The notes beneath the pieces are model-generated. The model ran no database searches. It was not told the DNA's origin and worked only from the letters and a program-made list of their open reading frames with translations. A stretch of DNA of 27,021 nucleotides from a virus. A program made the translations under genes and the position numbers. Within the stretch, counting starts at the first letter, position 1, and each line of letters opens with the position of its first letter. The stretch is from the IMG/VR virus record IMGVR_UViG_3300032287_001254, positions 1 through 27,021 of that record. One strand, 5' to 3'. Positions 7,344 to 14,227 of this stretch are shown piece by piece.

Positions 7344-7809
7344 ATTTCGTAGCAAACTTTCTAGTTTGCCATGTGTTAGACTCAGCGATATAAGATGCCA
7401 TTTCCTGTACCATCTGCTTCTTTCTAATCTGTTCTTCACTTAGTTTAGCGATATAAATTAATTTATGCTCTAAGTTTTGTGATTTTCTTATGAGTTTTTT
7501 ATGTAGATCAATTGCTGTCTCGTTACCACTAATCATCTGATCCAAATATTCAATGCGTTTTGCTTGTGTGAATTTATTTCTGTTCTCAAAAATGCACCAA
7601 GTAACCGCATTTTTCAATGATGCAAAATATCTGATTTCAGAATTATATCTTGATTCTACTTTATACCCAGCTGGATTTTCACTAATACTATATCGATTAA
7701 AGAATTCATAGCTACCATCATCATTCTTTATAATAGCAATATTAGATACTTTAAAGAATTCTCTGGTAAGAAAGCTAGAAATTTTAGCAGTAAGTTTATC
7801 GTCAGTCAT
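7342..7809 (-). CDS. Hypothetical conserved phage protein
   Basis: 155 residues from ATG 7809 (MTDDKLTAKISSFLTREFF); this start overlaps the upstream stop by 8 bp and fits the phage's coupling pattern, whereas the longest frame would run 78 bp further into the upstream gene. The N-terminal third resembles a small alpha/beta domain (FFKVSNIAIIKNDDGSYEFF, YRYSISENPAGYKVE-type strands); the C-terminal half is a long charged helix (KKLIRKSQNLEHKLIYIAKL) likely to form coiled coil. No recognised motif or catalytic residue. Its neighbours are structural or unknown late-type genes. Confidence 0.65.
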   Translation of the reverse strand: MTDDKLTAKISSFLTREFFKVSNIAIIKNDDGSYEFFNRYSISENPAGYKVESRYNSEIRYFASLKNAVTWCIFENRNKFTQAKRIEYLDQMISGNETAIDLHKKLIRKSQNLEHKLIYIAKLSEEQIRKKQMVQEMASYIAESNTWQTRKFATK

Positions 7810-8257
7810 TTTGCACCACAAAGTAAATATTTTTAAGCTCCGGTGATACATCCAAGAATGCAGGTAACTTACTCCATTCTGTATCACAGAGAATCATAGG
7901 TACACCATCACAATCTCGATACAATGCACCTAACTCATTTATTCCGTCATCGAACACACTAGGATGTTGAATAGCGAAACTAAATTTCCAACAAGGATAT
8001 GTTTCATTTTCTACCTGTGCGAACAAAAAACCAAAATTCTCAAAGTCATCGAATCGTATTTCAATTTTCTCAGGTTTCGTTATTTCTTCAGGCTGTGAAC
8101 GTAAGGACACAACTTGTAATATTGTGTCAAAGTTACATTGGGTGTTTCTTTTGTAAATCCACTGAGCAACATTTTCTTCAGACGCAGGTCTAGCACGATT
8201 TAACACGCCTGTTTGTGTTATATCAAATAATGTATGACATGTTATCCGAAAGCTCAT
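7802..8257 (-). CDS. Hypothetical conserved phage protein (FDIT motif)
   Basis: 151 residues from ATG 8257 (MSFRITCHTLFDITQTGVLN). A further ATG at 8275 would place the late promoter box inside the coding region, so I prefer 8257. Features: an N-terminal LFDITQTGV, then a basic segment (NRARP), then FDTILQVVSLRSQPE, then aromatic-rich FENFGFLFAQVENETYPCW. Compact soluble protein with four or five cysteines; family unknown to me beyond a general resemblance to conserved proteins of marine myophages. The box TATAAATA lies only 5 nt before the ATG, so either the mRNA is leaderless or the promoter is fortuitous. Confidence 0.6.
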   Translation of the reverse strand: MSFRITCHTLFDITQTGVLNRARPASEENVAQWIYKRNTQCNFDTILQVVSLRSQPEEITKPEKIEIRFDDFENFGFLFAQVENETYPCWKFSFAIQHPSVFDDGINELGALYRDCDGVPMILCDTEWSKLPAFLDVSPELKNIYFVVQND

Positions 8258-8262
8258 GCAAG

Positions 8263-8270
8263 TATTTATA
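8263..8270 (-). promoter_or_regulatory. Late promoter box TATAAATA (exact)
   Basis: Exact T4 late consensus directly downstream of the intrinsic terminator at 8276-8302 and upstream of the gene starting 8257. The terminator-promoter order argues for a real transcription-unit boundary. The box-to-ATG distance is only 5 nt. Confidence 0.65.
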
Positions 8271-8275
8271 GGCAT

Positions 8276-8302
8276 AAAAAAACCCGAGAATAAATCTCGG
8301 GC
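8276..8302 (-). terminator. Intrinsic terminator after the 122-residue structural gene
   Basis: On the minus strand, stem CCCGAG / CTCGGG (8301-8296 and 8288-8283) with a 7-nt loop is followed by seven T residues (8282-8276). It lies 20 bp after the stop codon at 8322. High-confidence Rho-independent terminator. Confidence 0.9.
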
Positions 8303-8321
8303 TTATTTAAGCTAAAAAAGA

Positions 8322-8690
8322 TTAGCCAGTGAATGTAGCAGTAGCTGTAGTTGTAGTACCAGTGATACCAGCTAGCACTAGTGCAGCGTCGATACCAGAA
8401 GTAGTCCATCCACCAACTGGGTACAATGCTAGAGCAACTGTGTCATTTGTGTCATCAGTGTACTCATAGATGTGTACAGTTGCTAATTGCTCAACAGTAC
8501 GGAACACGGTTGCTAGTTGTGTAGGTGTTAGAGCACCAGTAGCAGTGATCGTGAAGAAGTCTAGTTTAGGACCTTGTGGTTGTACGGTTGCAGCAGAAGT
8601 AGCTGTGTTTACGCCGCTATTTGTATAGCTGAATGCGTCATAGTTAATTAGTGGCTGAAAGTCGCCGTTAACTCTTGTAAATTGTGCCAT
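8322..8690 (-). CDS. Small structural protein
   Basis: 122 residues, MAQFTRVNGDFQPLINYDAF at the N-terminus, rich in T, A, G and V with few charges. It includes FFTITATGALTPTQLATVF and HIYEYTDDTNDTVALALYP, a beta-rich pattern typical of abundant small virion proteins. AAGGA lies 8 nt before the ATG, and a candidate late box AATAAATA is 41-48 nt upstream. It forms its own transcription unit, since a strong terminator follows. Independent late promoter plus terminator suits a protein needed in many copies (decoration, tube or fibre subunit); which one cannot be decided here. Confidence 0.7.
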   Translation of the reverse strand: MAQFTRVNGDFQPLINYDAFSYTNSGVNTATSAATVQPQGPKLDFFTITATGALTPTQLATVFRTVEQLATVHIYEYTDDTNDTVALALYPVGGWTTSGIDAALVLAGITGTTTTATATFTG

Positions 8691-8730
8691 GATAAAATTC
8701 CTTTTAAGTTGTGAGCATAAGCTCTAAATG

Positions 8731-8738
8731 TATTTATT
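8731..8738 (-). promoter_or_regulatory. Candidate late promoter box AATAAATA
   Basis: One mismatch to TATAAATA, in the 75-bp gap upstream of the 122-residue structural gene. It gives a leader of about 35 nt containing AAGGA. Confidence 0.5.
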
Positions 8739-8765
8739 CCTGGCACAAAAAAATACTGGTTTTGG

Positions 8766-9929
8766 CTACTGTCTTCCAGCCAAATTCTGACGGCTAAAGC
8801 CCATTCTGTCAACAAATTTTAGGCCATTGCTGACAAATCCTTCTTGAGTCTGTGTTCCGTCTTGTAGATAACCTTTAACTGGACTAGCTTCCGCAGCCCT
8901 ATTTAACTGATCTACAATAGACATTTTTAAATTGTAGATAGCTACCCAAATTTCAAATGCACCTTTTAAGCCTGCCATATTTTGTTGTAAATGTGCAGTT
9001 ATTTTACTACGCATCGTATCTGTCATTGGTCTGGTCTGTACGTATTCCATGAACCCGGGTAGTAGATCAGTTAAGTCTCCTTGTACAATACGCTTATTAA
9101 TGTATGTTGTAAACAATTGATTGAAAGTATTTCTAGCTTGGGGTGCTGTATCCATCAATTGATCAACTGCGGCACCATATTTTTGAACGGCTGCTTGTGC
9201 TTTCTTTGCTAGTCCTGCATTCAATTTTAGATTAGGAGTTATAGGCATTTTAGCAGGAACAATAGCAACATCACTATTGTTCTTTAATGCGCCGATTCCA
9301 CCGTCTAAAGGCGATGCATTATCTGTAGAAGGAGCATCAGGCGGAATATATTGATGTACAACTATCCCTGCTGTCTTACCTGTTAAGAACTTACCCACTT
9401 CGCTATCTGCATCTACTGTATATGCAATACCATTAGGGTTAGCTTTGAATTTGTATAAACCACCCTGTTCTTTTAAAGGTTGACTAAACAGTAAGTCTCC
9501 CCAATAATAACCTTTACTATTATCAGCCTTCTCTAATCCGGGCCAAATACTAGCAATAAGTTGGTGCAATTGACTTCTATCGACACCGCGGGCCTGATCA
9601 TACTGCATAAACTGCTCAGGACTATATACCTGTCTACCAGTACCATCTTTCTTATTGAACATGTGCTTGTCCATGATAGAAAACTTACCATCAGACCCTC
9701 GACCAAAAATAAGAGCAGGATAGCCGTCCCATTTAATAGTAACCTTAGTAGGATTTGCAACAGTATCTTGTGATGCCTGTATTGCGCGGGCAGCGCCTTG
9801 AGAACCACCTAAAAATATCAAATCTTCGGGATGATCTAAGTGACCTTTATCCTCCTGTATGAGCCTTACCGGTTCGGATAATACTTCTAAGGTGTCACGA
9901 ATTCGTGCAATTGATTCAGATAAATTCAT
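8766..9929 (-). CDS. Nucleotidyltransferase/ligase-like phage protein (possibly DUF6267-type)
   Basis: 387 residues. Motifs in order: LDHPEDLIFLGGSQGAARAI (about 31-50), VTIKWDGYPALIFGRG (a KxDG motif like motif I of ATP-dependent ligases), DKHMFNKKDGTG, GYYWGDLLFSQP (like motif III, GELLF), and TAGIVVHQY (like motif IV or V). The order and spacing fit a covalent nucleotidyltransferase domain of the ligase/capping superfamily, followed by a helical C-terminal region. I recall similar proteins of unknown function in T4-like phages (DUF6267-type). Activity is inference; the Lys in KWDG would be the AMP-accepting residue. ATG is two bases after the stop of the 519-residue gene. It starts MNLSESIARI. 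No typical ligase OB domain can be recognised. Confidence 0.65.
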   Translation of the reverse strand: MNLSESIARIRDTLEVLSEPVRLIQEDKGHLDHPEDLIFLGGSQGAARAIQASQDTVANPTKVTIKWDGYPALIFGRGSDGKFSIMDKHMFNKKDGTGRQVYSPEQFMQYDQARGVDRSQLHQLIASIWPGLEKADNSKGYYWGDLLFSQPLKEQGGLYKFKANPNGIAYTVDADSEVGKFLTGKTAGIVVHQYIPPDAPSTDNASPLDGGIGALKNNSDVAIVPAKMPITPNLKLNAGLAKKAQAAVQKYGAAVDQLMDTAPQARNTFNQLFTTYINKRIVQGDLTDLLPGFMEYVQTRPMTDTMRSKITAHLQQNMAGLKGAFEIWVAIYNLKMSIVDQLNRAAEASPVKGYLQDGTQTQEGFVSNGLKFVDRMGFSRQNLAGRQ

Positions 9930-9930
9930 A

Positions 9931-11490
9931 TTACTTCAACCTAGGTGCAGCGGCATTGGGTAGAACGGGTCTTGTTGTAGGTAAACCTTTTCTTTGTGAT
10001 GCAGCGCGTGCCTGTTTAGCGGCATCTGCTGCTGCTCTTGCACGTTGTTGCATTTCTTCGCGGCCACCTGCTGATTTGTGTCGAGTAACACCAGGTGAAG
10101 AGAATGTTGATCCTCCAGTAGAACTAGTATCTCCTACTTCGGTAGCAGGGCCAGATAGTGCTGGTCTAGCTGCTGGTCTAGGTAATCCTGACTTAGGAGC
10201 GGGTGATGATACTGTTGACGGTACTTCCGTACTACTTGCTGGTTCTGCTGCTGGTCCTGTTGACGGAGCAGTTGAGGTCGTAGATGCTGATGACCCACCT
10301 GATAATTCTTTTACAAATTTAGAGTAAGTTGCCGGATCTAATGCTTTTAATTTAGCTAGCCCGGATCTGATAGAACTGATCAATTGATCTGCACTTGTTT
10401 TTACCGCGCCGCCACCTGCGCCACCTGGGGCAGCACCTGCGCCACCTGGGGCAGCACCTGCGCCACCTGGGGCAGCACCTGCGCCACCTGGGGCAGCACC
10501 TGCGCTATCGCCACTATACCCAGGAGCATATGATGCAGCATATGCAGCAGTAGCTAACTGCTTCATTGCTTCTTGACCTTTGTCTCTAGGATAAGTATCT
10601 TCAACTTTTTGTATTAAATTTTGAGTATGTTGGTCTGACATATCAGTGCCGCGCATGTATGTAGGTAACCAACGTTTCATAAACTGTCCAATTGTTTCTG
10701 CTTCAGTCAATACACTTTCAAAAATGTTGTTTAACTTATAGAACTTTGTTTCAGCAATAATATACTTACCGTTCTTTTTATTCTCTTTTAGTAATGTTAG
10801 TCCTACATCTTTCCATGTAAGATTTACAGACTCTAGAAGTTTGTTAATCCAATATACGTTCCATGCTTCAGAAACTCTTTGTCCACCTTGCAAGGCCCTA
10901 ATCATATTGCCGCCGGCTTGATTTTTTTGAAGAATCGATTTAGCGGTTGCTACTGCATTTTCCCACTCAGGATATCCTTTGCGGTCAGCCATAAAATTAA
11001 TTAATTCTTTGGTTAAGGCAATTTTTTTATTTCTATCAGTTTCTTTATTCAAGGTAGAAGCCATACCACGAACATAATTATTGATGTTCTGATTAGTCTG
11101 TCTCTGAGTATAACCAGGAGCTTTTGCATCTCCGGGGGCAACTTTAGCAGACCCGGAAGGGCGGGCAGCTCCAGATGCGGTCGGTGCAGTAGAAGCCGGT
11201 GCTGCTGGTTCCGCAGTGGGCGCAGCAGCAGGGCTAGCTCCTGTTGATGAGCGTAGTCCTGGATCAACGCGGCCGCTTTCAATTTCTGCATTAAGAGAAG
11301 CGTATGCTCTACCTAAAAAATTGTTAACGAAACGTTCTTTAGTGTGTTTATCCGCAATAGAAGCATGACCTTCAGGGTCACCTGTAATTCTATTACCCAA
11401 CTGTTTTAATGCGGCTGCGCCGTAGTTACCTACCCAATCAGCTAACTTTTCATCTAGTCGGCGATGCTCTTTTAAATCATTCAGTTTCAT
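9931..11490 (-). CDS. Large Ala/Pro/Ser-rich phage protein, probably virion-associated
   Basis: 519 residues. Order: N-terminal helical part (MKLNDLKEHRRLDEKLADW, about 1-80); a low-complexity linker (about 80-125, A/P/T/S-rich); a helical domain (about 128-320, with YVRGMASTLNKETDRNKK and WNVYWINKLLESVNLTWKD); a linker of four GAAPGGA units; another helical segment (TSADQLISSIRSGLAKLKAL); then a long S/P/T/A-rich tail ending PRLK. AAGGA lies 6 nt before the ATG; the start overlaps the 82-residue gene by 14 bp. The repeated linker and disordered tail suggest a modular virion or scaffold protein. No catalytic motif. The plus-strand open frame at about 9905-10327 is a shadow of this low-complexity tail. 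Confidence 0.7.
   Translation of the reverse strand: MKLNDLKEHRRLDEKLADWVGNYGAAALKQLGNRITGDPEGHASIADKHTKERFVNNFLGRAYASLNAEIESGRVDPGLRSSTGASPAAAPTAEPAAPASTAPTASGAARPSGSAKVAPGDAKAPGYTQRQTNQNINNYVRGMASTLNKETDRNKKIALTKELINFMADRKGYPEWENAVATAKSILQKNQAGGNMIRALQGGQRVSEAWNVYWINKLLESVNLTWKDVGLTLLKENKKNGKYIIAETKFYKLNNIFESVLTEAETIGQFMKRWLPTYMRGTDMSDQHTQNLIQKVEDTYPRDKGQEAMKQLATAAYAASYAPGYSGDSAGAAPGGAGAAPGGAGAAPGGAGAAPGGAGGGAVKTSADQLISSIRSGLAKLKALDPATYSKFVKELSGGSSASTTSTAPSTGPAAEPASSTEVPSTVSSPAPKSGLPRPAARPALSGPATEVGDTSSTGGSTFSSPGVTRHKSAGGREEMQQRARAAADAAKQARAASQRKGLPTTRPVLPNAAAPRLK
10420..10503 (-). repeat. 21-bp in-frame tandem repeat, four copies
   Basis: Four perfect copies of a 21-bp unit (10420, 10441, 10462, 10483), each starting GCCACCTGGGGCAGCACCTG on the plus strand. 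The unit encodes GAAPGGA-type heptads that form a flexible linker in the 519-residue protein. It is far more GC-rich than its surroundings. Confidence 0.92.
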
Positions 11491-11725
11491 GGTTTTTCCT
11501 TATACTTTTGGAAAATCTAGCCTGGTCCCGTCCTTTGATAGCACTTAAAAGTTTTCTTTCAAGAATCTCAGAGGTATTCTTATCATAGTGTTTGCTGATA
11601 AGTTCAATTAGATTGATAGCACTGGTAATAATGTTGTGGGCACGGCTTTCAATAACGTGAGTCATGTCACGGTTATTACCAATAGCTTCTAATTCTTCCA
11701 AAAGGGAGCGAGTTTGCTTTTGCAT
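11477..11725 (-). CDS. Small hypothetical protein
   Basis: 82 residues, fully helical in character (LLEELEAIGNNRDMTHVIES, IITSAINLIELISKHYDK), with a basic C-terminus. ATG 11725 has AGGA 7 nt upstream and a CATAAATA late-like box 16 nt before the ATG. It overlaps the start of the 519-residue gene by 14 bp, so the two are probably translated together. Function unknown; possibly a small virion or scaffold component given its partner. Confidence 0.65.
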   Translation of the reverse strand: MQKQTRSLLEELEAIGNNRDMTHVIESRAHNIITSAINLIELISKHYDKNTSEILERKLLSAIKGRDQARFSKSIRKNHETE

Positions 11726-11741
11726 AAAATTATCCTATAAG

Positions 11742-11749
11742 TATTTATG
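11742..11749 (-). promoter_or_regulatory. Candidate late promoter box CATAAATA
   Basis: One mismatch to TATAAATA in the 38-bp gap between the helicase gene and the 82-residue gene. The box-to-ATG spacing of 16 nt is the same as for the exact box at 195-202. Confidence 0.5.
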
Positions 11750-11763
11750 CGATTTTTAGATTA

Positions 11764-12639
11764 TCACTTCTTTAATGAATTAAGGAGTGCTTTTAGTTTT
11801 GAATTCTGAACGTCTGCTACAACCTTCTTTTCTGCAGGTTGTAGTATTTCCCCAGTCTGTTGATCAATTATAGGATCAGTAGAAGCCAACGTTGACTGAG
11901 GTTTTAGTCTATTCATTAAATCAGATGGACTGGGACTAGGTTTATACTTAGCTTGCTGCTCTGCATAGCCATCAGGATCTTCATCAGTGATACGCATAGT
12001 TTCAATGTCATAGTCCAAGTCAATTTTCTGACCTACACCAGTAGAACTGCGTGACTTCATACACTGCATTTGATACTTGCCGCGTTCGCGCATACTGCGA
12101 CTAGTAAAGATACCGAACACATTGTCTGCTGTATTGATTTTTGAAATACCGCCTGCGATATGACTATGATCAAATTCTATTTCATCGACTGCTGAACGAT
12201 TCAACTGTGATGCAGTAACTAATAGAATACCTAATTCTTTTGCTAAGTTACGCAATTCTTCTGCAACATATTTGTCTTTGATAAACTGATCATTGGGATT
12301 GACTTTTACTGATACTGGCATAACCAAGTCTAGATAGTCTACCATAACAAAATCGATTTTTATCCCTGTCTGTATCTGCACTTCTTTTAAATAAGCGCGA
12401 ATATCATTGACATTGCTTTGTGCCGGGAGGCCTTTGACACGATATTTACCTGCTTTTTTGCCCATCATCTTAACTTTAAGATCGGTCGTGTCAATGTCTT
12501 TACGAATTGCTTTAGTTCCTGCACCAGTTAACATCGCGTCAGTACGCAACGATGTTAATTCTTCGCTCAATTCCAATGTGATATAAACACCGCTCATACC
12601 TAATTGTAACCAATTCAGTGCGAGGTTCATCATGACCAA
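11764..12639 (-). CDS. Replicative DNA helicase, C-terminal part (gp41/DnaB-like), after in-frame stop
   Basis: The same reading frame as the upstream fragment continues after a single TAA (12657-12655). Counting from TTG 12639 gives 291 residues, but the frame is open from 12654 and includes GSGKS just before it. Motifs: IYITLELSEEL-type H1a Glu (about 19-28), Walker B FVMVDYLDLVM (97-107), H3 LVTASQLNRSA with the sensor Gln, and RSSTGVGQKIDLDYD near H4. Together with the 189-residue N-terminal part, the total (about 486 codons) is close to T4 gp41 (475). This enzyme would unwind DNA 5'-3' at the fork together with the primase encoded just upstream. A protein started at TTG 12639 would lack the P-loop Lys and could not hydrolyse ATP, so the fragment makes sense only with readthrough or if the stop is an error or mutation. 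Confidence 0.85.
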   Translation of the reverse strand: MVMMNLALNWLQLGMSGVYITLELSEELTSLRTDAMLTGAGTKAIRKDIDTTDLKVKMMGKKAGKYRVKGLPAQSNVNDIRAYLKEVQIQTGIKIDFVMVDYLDLVMPVSVKVNPNDQFIKDKYVAEELRNLAKELGILLVTASQLNRSAVDEIEFDHSHIAGGISKINTADNVFGIFTSRSMRERGKYQMQCMKSRSSTGVGQKIDLDYDIETMRITDEDPDGYAEQQAKYKPSPSPSDLMNRLKPQSTLASTDPIIDQQTGEILQPAEKKVVADVQNSKLKALLNSLKK

Positions 12640-12654
12640 ACTCTTACCTGATCC

Positions 12655-13224
12655 TTAACCTCCTGCAAATATATTCAATTCACCGCGGCTCATGCCACCA
12701 TAAAGAATCTTATCCATCTGCGGCCATCCAGTACTTACTTGGCCACCTGCATTGAAGTATTTGTTGATACGTGCTTTAGGATCATAAAAGTAATCAGTAC
12801 CCATATCCTTCTGTAAACTAATCTGAACCGCATCCTTGATTAGCTTTTCTACAGGACCATACTCACCCTTTTCGAGCATATCTGCTGCTTTGAGAATGGC
12901 ACGTTCTAGCTCTTGCCTCTTAGTAAATGCTTCGAATGCATCTAAGAACCACTCCTGATGACCTTCATTCATTTCAGGAATAGGTTCAATATTTACCCCT
13001 GTCATTGCTTGAATCTGTGTCTGATCAGGGATAACCTTGTATTTGTCAGTGTGTTCCTTGTACATTTCTGCGACTGGGCGCAGAGATTTGTCAAAGTTCT
13101 CACTATTCATAATGTTCATAACCCGAGTATATAACTCGGCGTTAGTCAACATCATCCGTAAAAACAGTTTTTGTACGTCAGCAGTGTACTCTATTTGTTT
13201 CTTAGAATCTGTTTTGCTTGCCAA
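12655..13224 (-). CDS. Replicative DNA helicase, N-terminal part (gp41/DnaB-like), stops within Walker A
   Basis: 189 residues ending GGMSRGELNIFAGG, then TAA, then GSGKSLVMMNLALNW in the same frame. GG-stop-GSGKS is exactly Walker A (GxxxxGKS) with the stop at its third position. The start is TTG 13224, with AGAGGA 7 nt upstream, overlapping the primase end by 23 bp. The residues before are a typical helicase N-terminal helical domain (RMMLTNAELYTRVMNIMNSE) and linker (FYDPKARINKYF). TCA (Ser) to TAA is a single-base change, so the likely explanations are a mutation, a sequencing error or stop readthrough. Confidence 0.85.
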   Translation of the reverse strand: MASKTDSKKQIEYTADVQKLFLRMMLTNAELYTRVMNIMNSENFDKSLRPVAEMYKEHTDKYKVIPDQTQIQAMTGVNIEPIPEMNEGHQEWFLDAFEAFTKRQELERAILKAADMLEKGEYGPVEKLIKDAVQISLQKDMGTDYFYDPKARINKYFNAGGQVSTGWPQMDKILYGGMSRGELNIFAGG

Positions 13225-14179
13225 TTTTTTTCCTCTGTAATTCTATCTTAATTTTACTTGTTGTTGCACTCTGCAAGATACTTAATAGGGTAGTCAGTTT
13301 ACCGTATCTTACTACTGCATCATTTACGTCTTTTATATCTTCATCCCAATTAGGGATGCTTACACTATATCCTAACTCCAATGCCTTATCGCATGTCTCT
13401 AATCCAGTCTTGTCGCGGTCGGGGACAAATATGATTCTTTTGTTGAGACTTGATAGCAACTGCACTTGATCATCATTGATTGTATTATGAGTCAAAGCAC
13501 ACGCATTTATGCTTAGTGCGTCAAATATACCTTCTACTAAAATACATACTGCCCACTCAGGCTTCTGAAAATCAATACCAAACACATATCCAGGTTGTTG
13601 CTCGTTGATATATTTAGGTATCTTATTATCTAGGAACCTGCTTGTGTGACCTACAATTTTATTCTGATATGTATACGGAATTATAATACGATTCCCTTGT
13701 CTGCCTGAATCGTTAGGAGTCACATAGAAAGAATAGTCACTAACATTTATCGACCTAGATTGCAGATAATCAACATATACTTTGTGCAGTGGATTGTCTA
13801 TATCTATTGGTTCGCATTCGGGTAGAACATGCTCGTTAAACTTAATCTTAAGTTTTTGTTTTTTTATCTTGACATAATCTAATAGGTCTTTATGTTGCAG
13901 ACTTTCTAAATTCCATCGTTGTATCTGCTGCTCATCAATTCCGCACCAAGTTAATAAATTTCTGGTATTTTTTGTTAAGCTTTTACCTAGCGTGAATCCA
14001 CATTTGAACCCACAATTAAAGCAGTGCATGGACCAATTATCACCATCTATTCTTATTCCACCACGGCTTCTCTTGTCCGGACGATGCCCGAGGTGCCCAC
14101 AGCAGATAGCGTTGAAGCTATGCCAACCACTTTGTGTGAGCTTTTTCCTTCCCGGAATTACGGACAGAATATCAAACAT
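13202..14179 (-). CDS. DNA primase (T4 gp61-like, zinc finger plus Toprim)
   Basis: 325 residues, close to T4 gp61 (342). N-terminal zinc-binding region: C26-C27-G-H29-L-G-H32, then HCFNCGFKC with Cys53 and Cys56 (probably one Zn). Central RNA polymerase region with NRIIIPYTYQNKIVGH and YVFGIDFQ. Toprim motifs: LVEGIFDALSI (Glu216), FVPDRDKTGLE (Asp254, Asp256) and DIKDVNDAV. It makes RNA primers for lagging-strand synthesis and should act with the helicase encoded next to it (overlap 13202-13224). No Shine-Dalgarno precedes ATG 14179; instead an extended -10-like TGTTATACT sits 6 nt upstream inside a perfect 9-bp inverted repeat that includes the start codon. Leaderless translation and repression at this site are inferences. 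Confidence 0.9.
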   Translation of the reverse strand: MFDILSVIPGRKKLTQSGWHSFNAICCGHLGHRPDKRSRGGIRIDGDNWSMHCFNCGFKCGFTLGKSLTKNTRNLLTWCGIDEQQIQRWNLESLQHKDLLDYVKIKKQKLKIKFNEHVLPECEPIDIDNPLHKVYVDYLQSRSINVSDYSFYVTPNDSGRQGNRIIIPYTYQNKIVGHTSRFLDNKIPKYINEQQPGYVFGIDFQKPEWAVCILVEGIFDALSINACALTHNTINDDQVQLLSSLNKRIIFVPDRDKTGLETCDKALELGYSVSIPNWDEDIKDVNDAVVRYGKLTTLLSILQSATTSKIKIELQRKKIGKQNRF

Positions 14180-14201
14180 ACTATGAGTATAACATAGTAT
14201 G
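14177..14201 (-). promoter_or_regulatory. Extended -10 promoter inside a perfect inverted repeat at the primase start
   Basis: The arms CATACTATG (14177-14185) and CATAGTATG (14193-14201) are perfect 9-bp inverted repeats with a 7-nt centre. On the minus strand the centre is TTATACT, so TG-T-TATACT forms an extended -10 (-10 at 14186-14191), 6 nt from ATG 14179. TTGTAA lies 17 nt upstream of the -10 as a 4/6 -35. The arm nearest the gene contains the start codon. This looks like an operator covering promoter and start. Confidence 0.6.
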
Positions 14202-14227
14202 TATCAACTTACAATGTTGTTGGTACT

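Noticed and set aside
9905-10327. Plus-strand 140-residue frame
   Set aside because: Shadow of the Ala/Ser/Pro-rich tail of the minus-strand 519-residue protein, without an RBS.
12655-12657. Recoded TAA (alternative genetic code)
   Set aside because: TAA ends several neighbouring genes with clear C-termini, such as those at 1835, 5172, 5921 and 16035, so TAA is a normal stop here.
12640-12672. Intein, intron or gene-60-like translational bypass in the helicase
   Set aside because: No inserted sequence separates the two halves; the frame is continuous apart from one stop, and a GGT-to-GGA hop would shorten Walker A.
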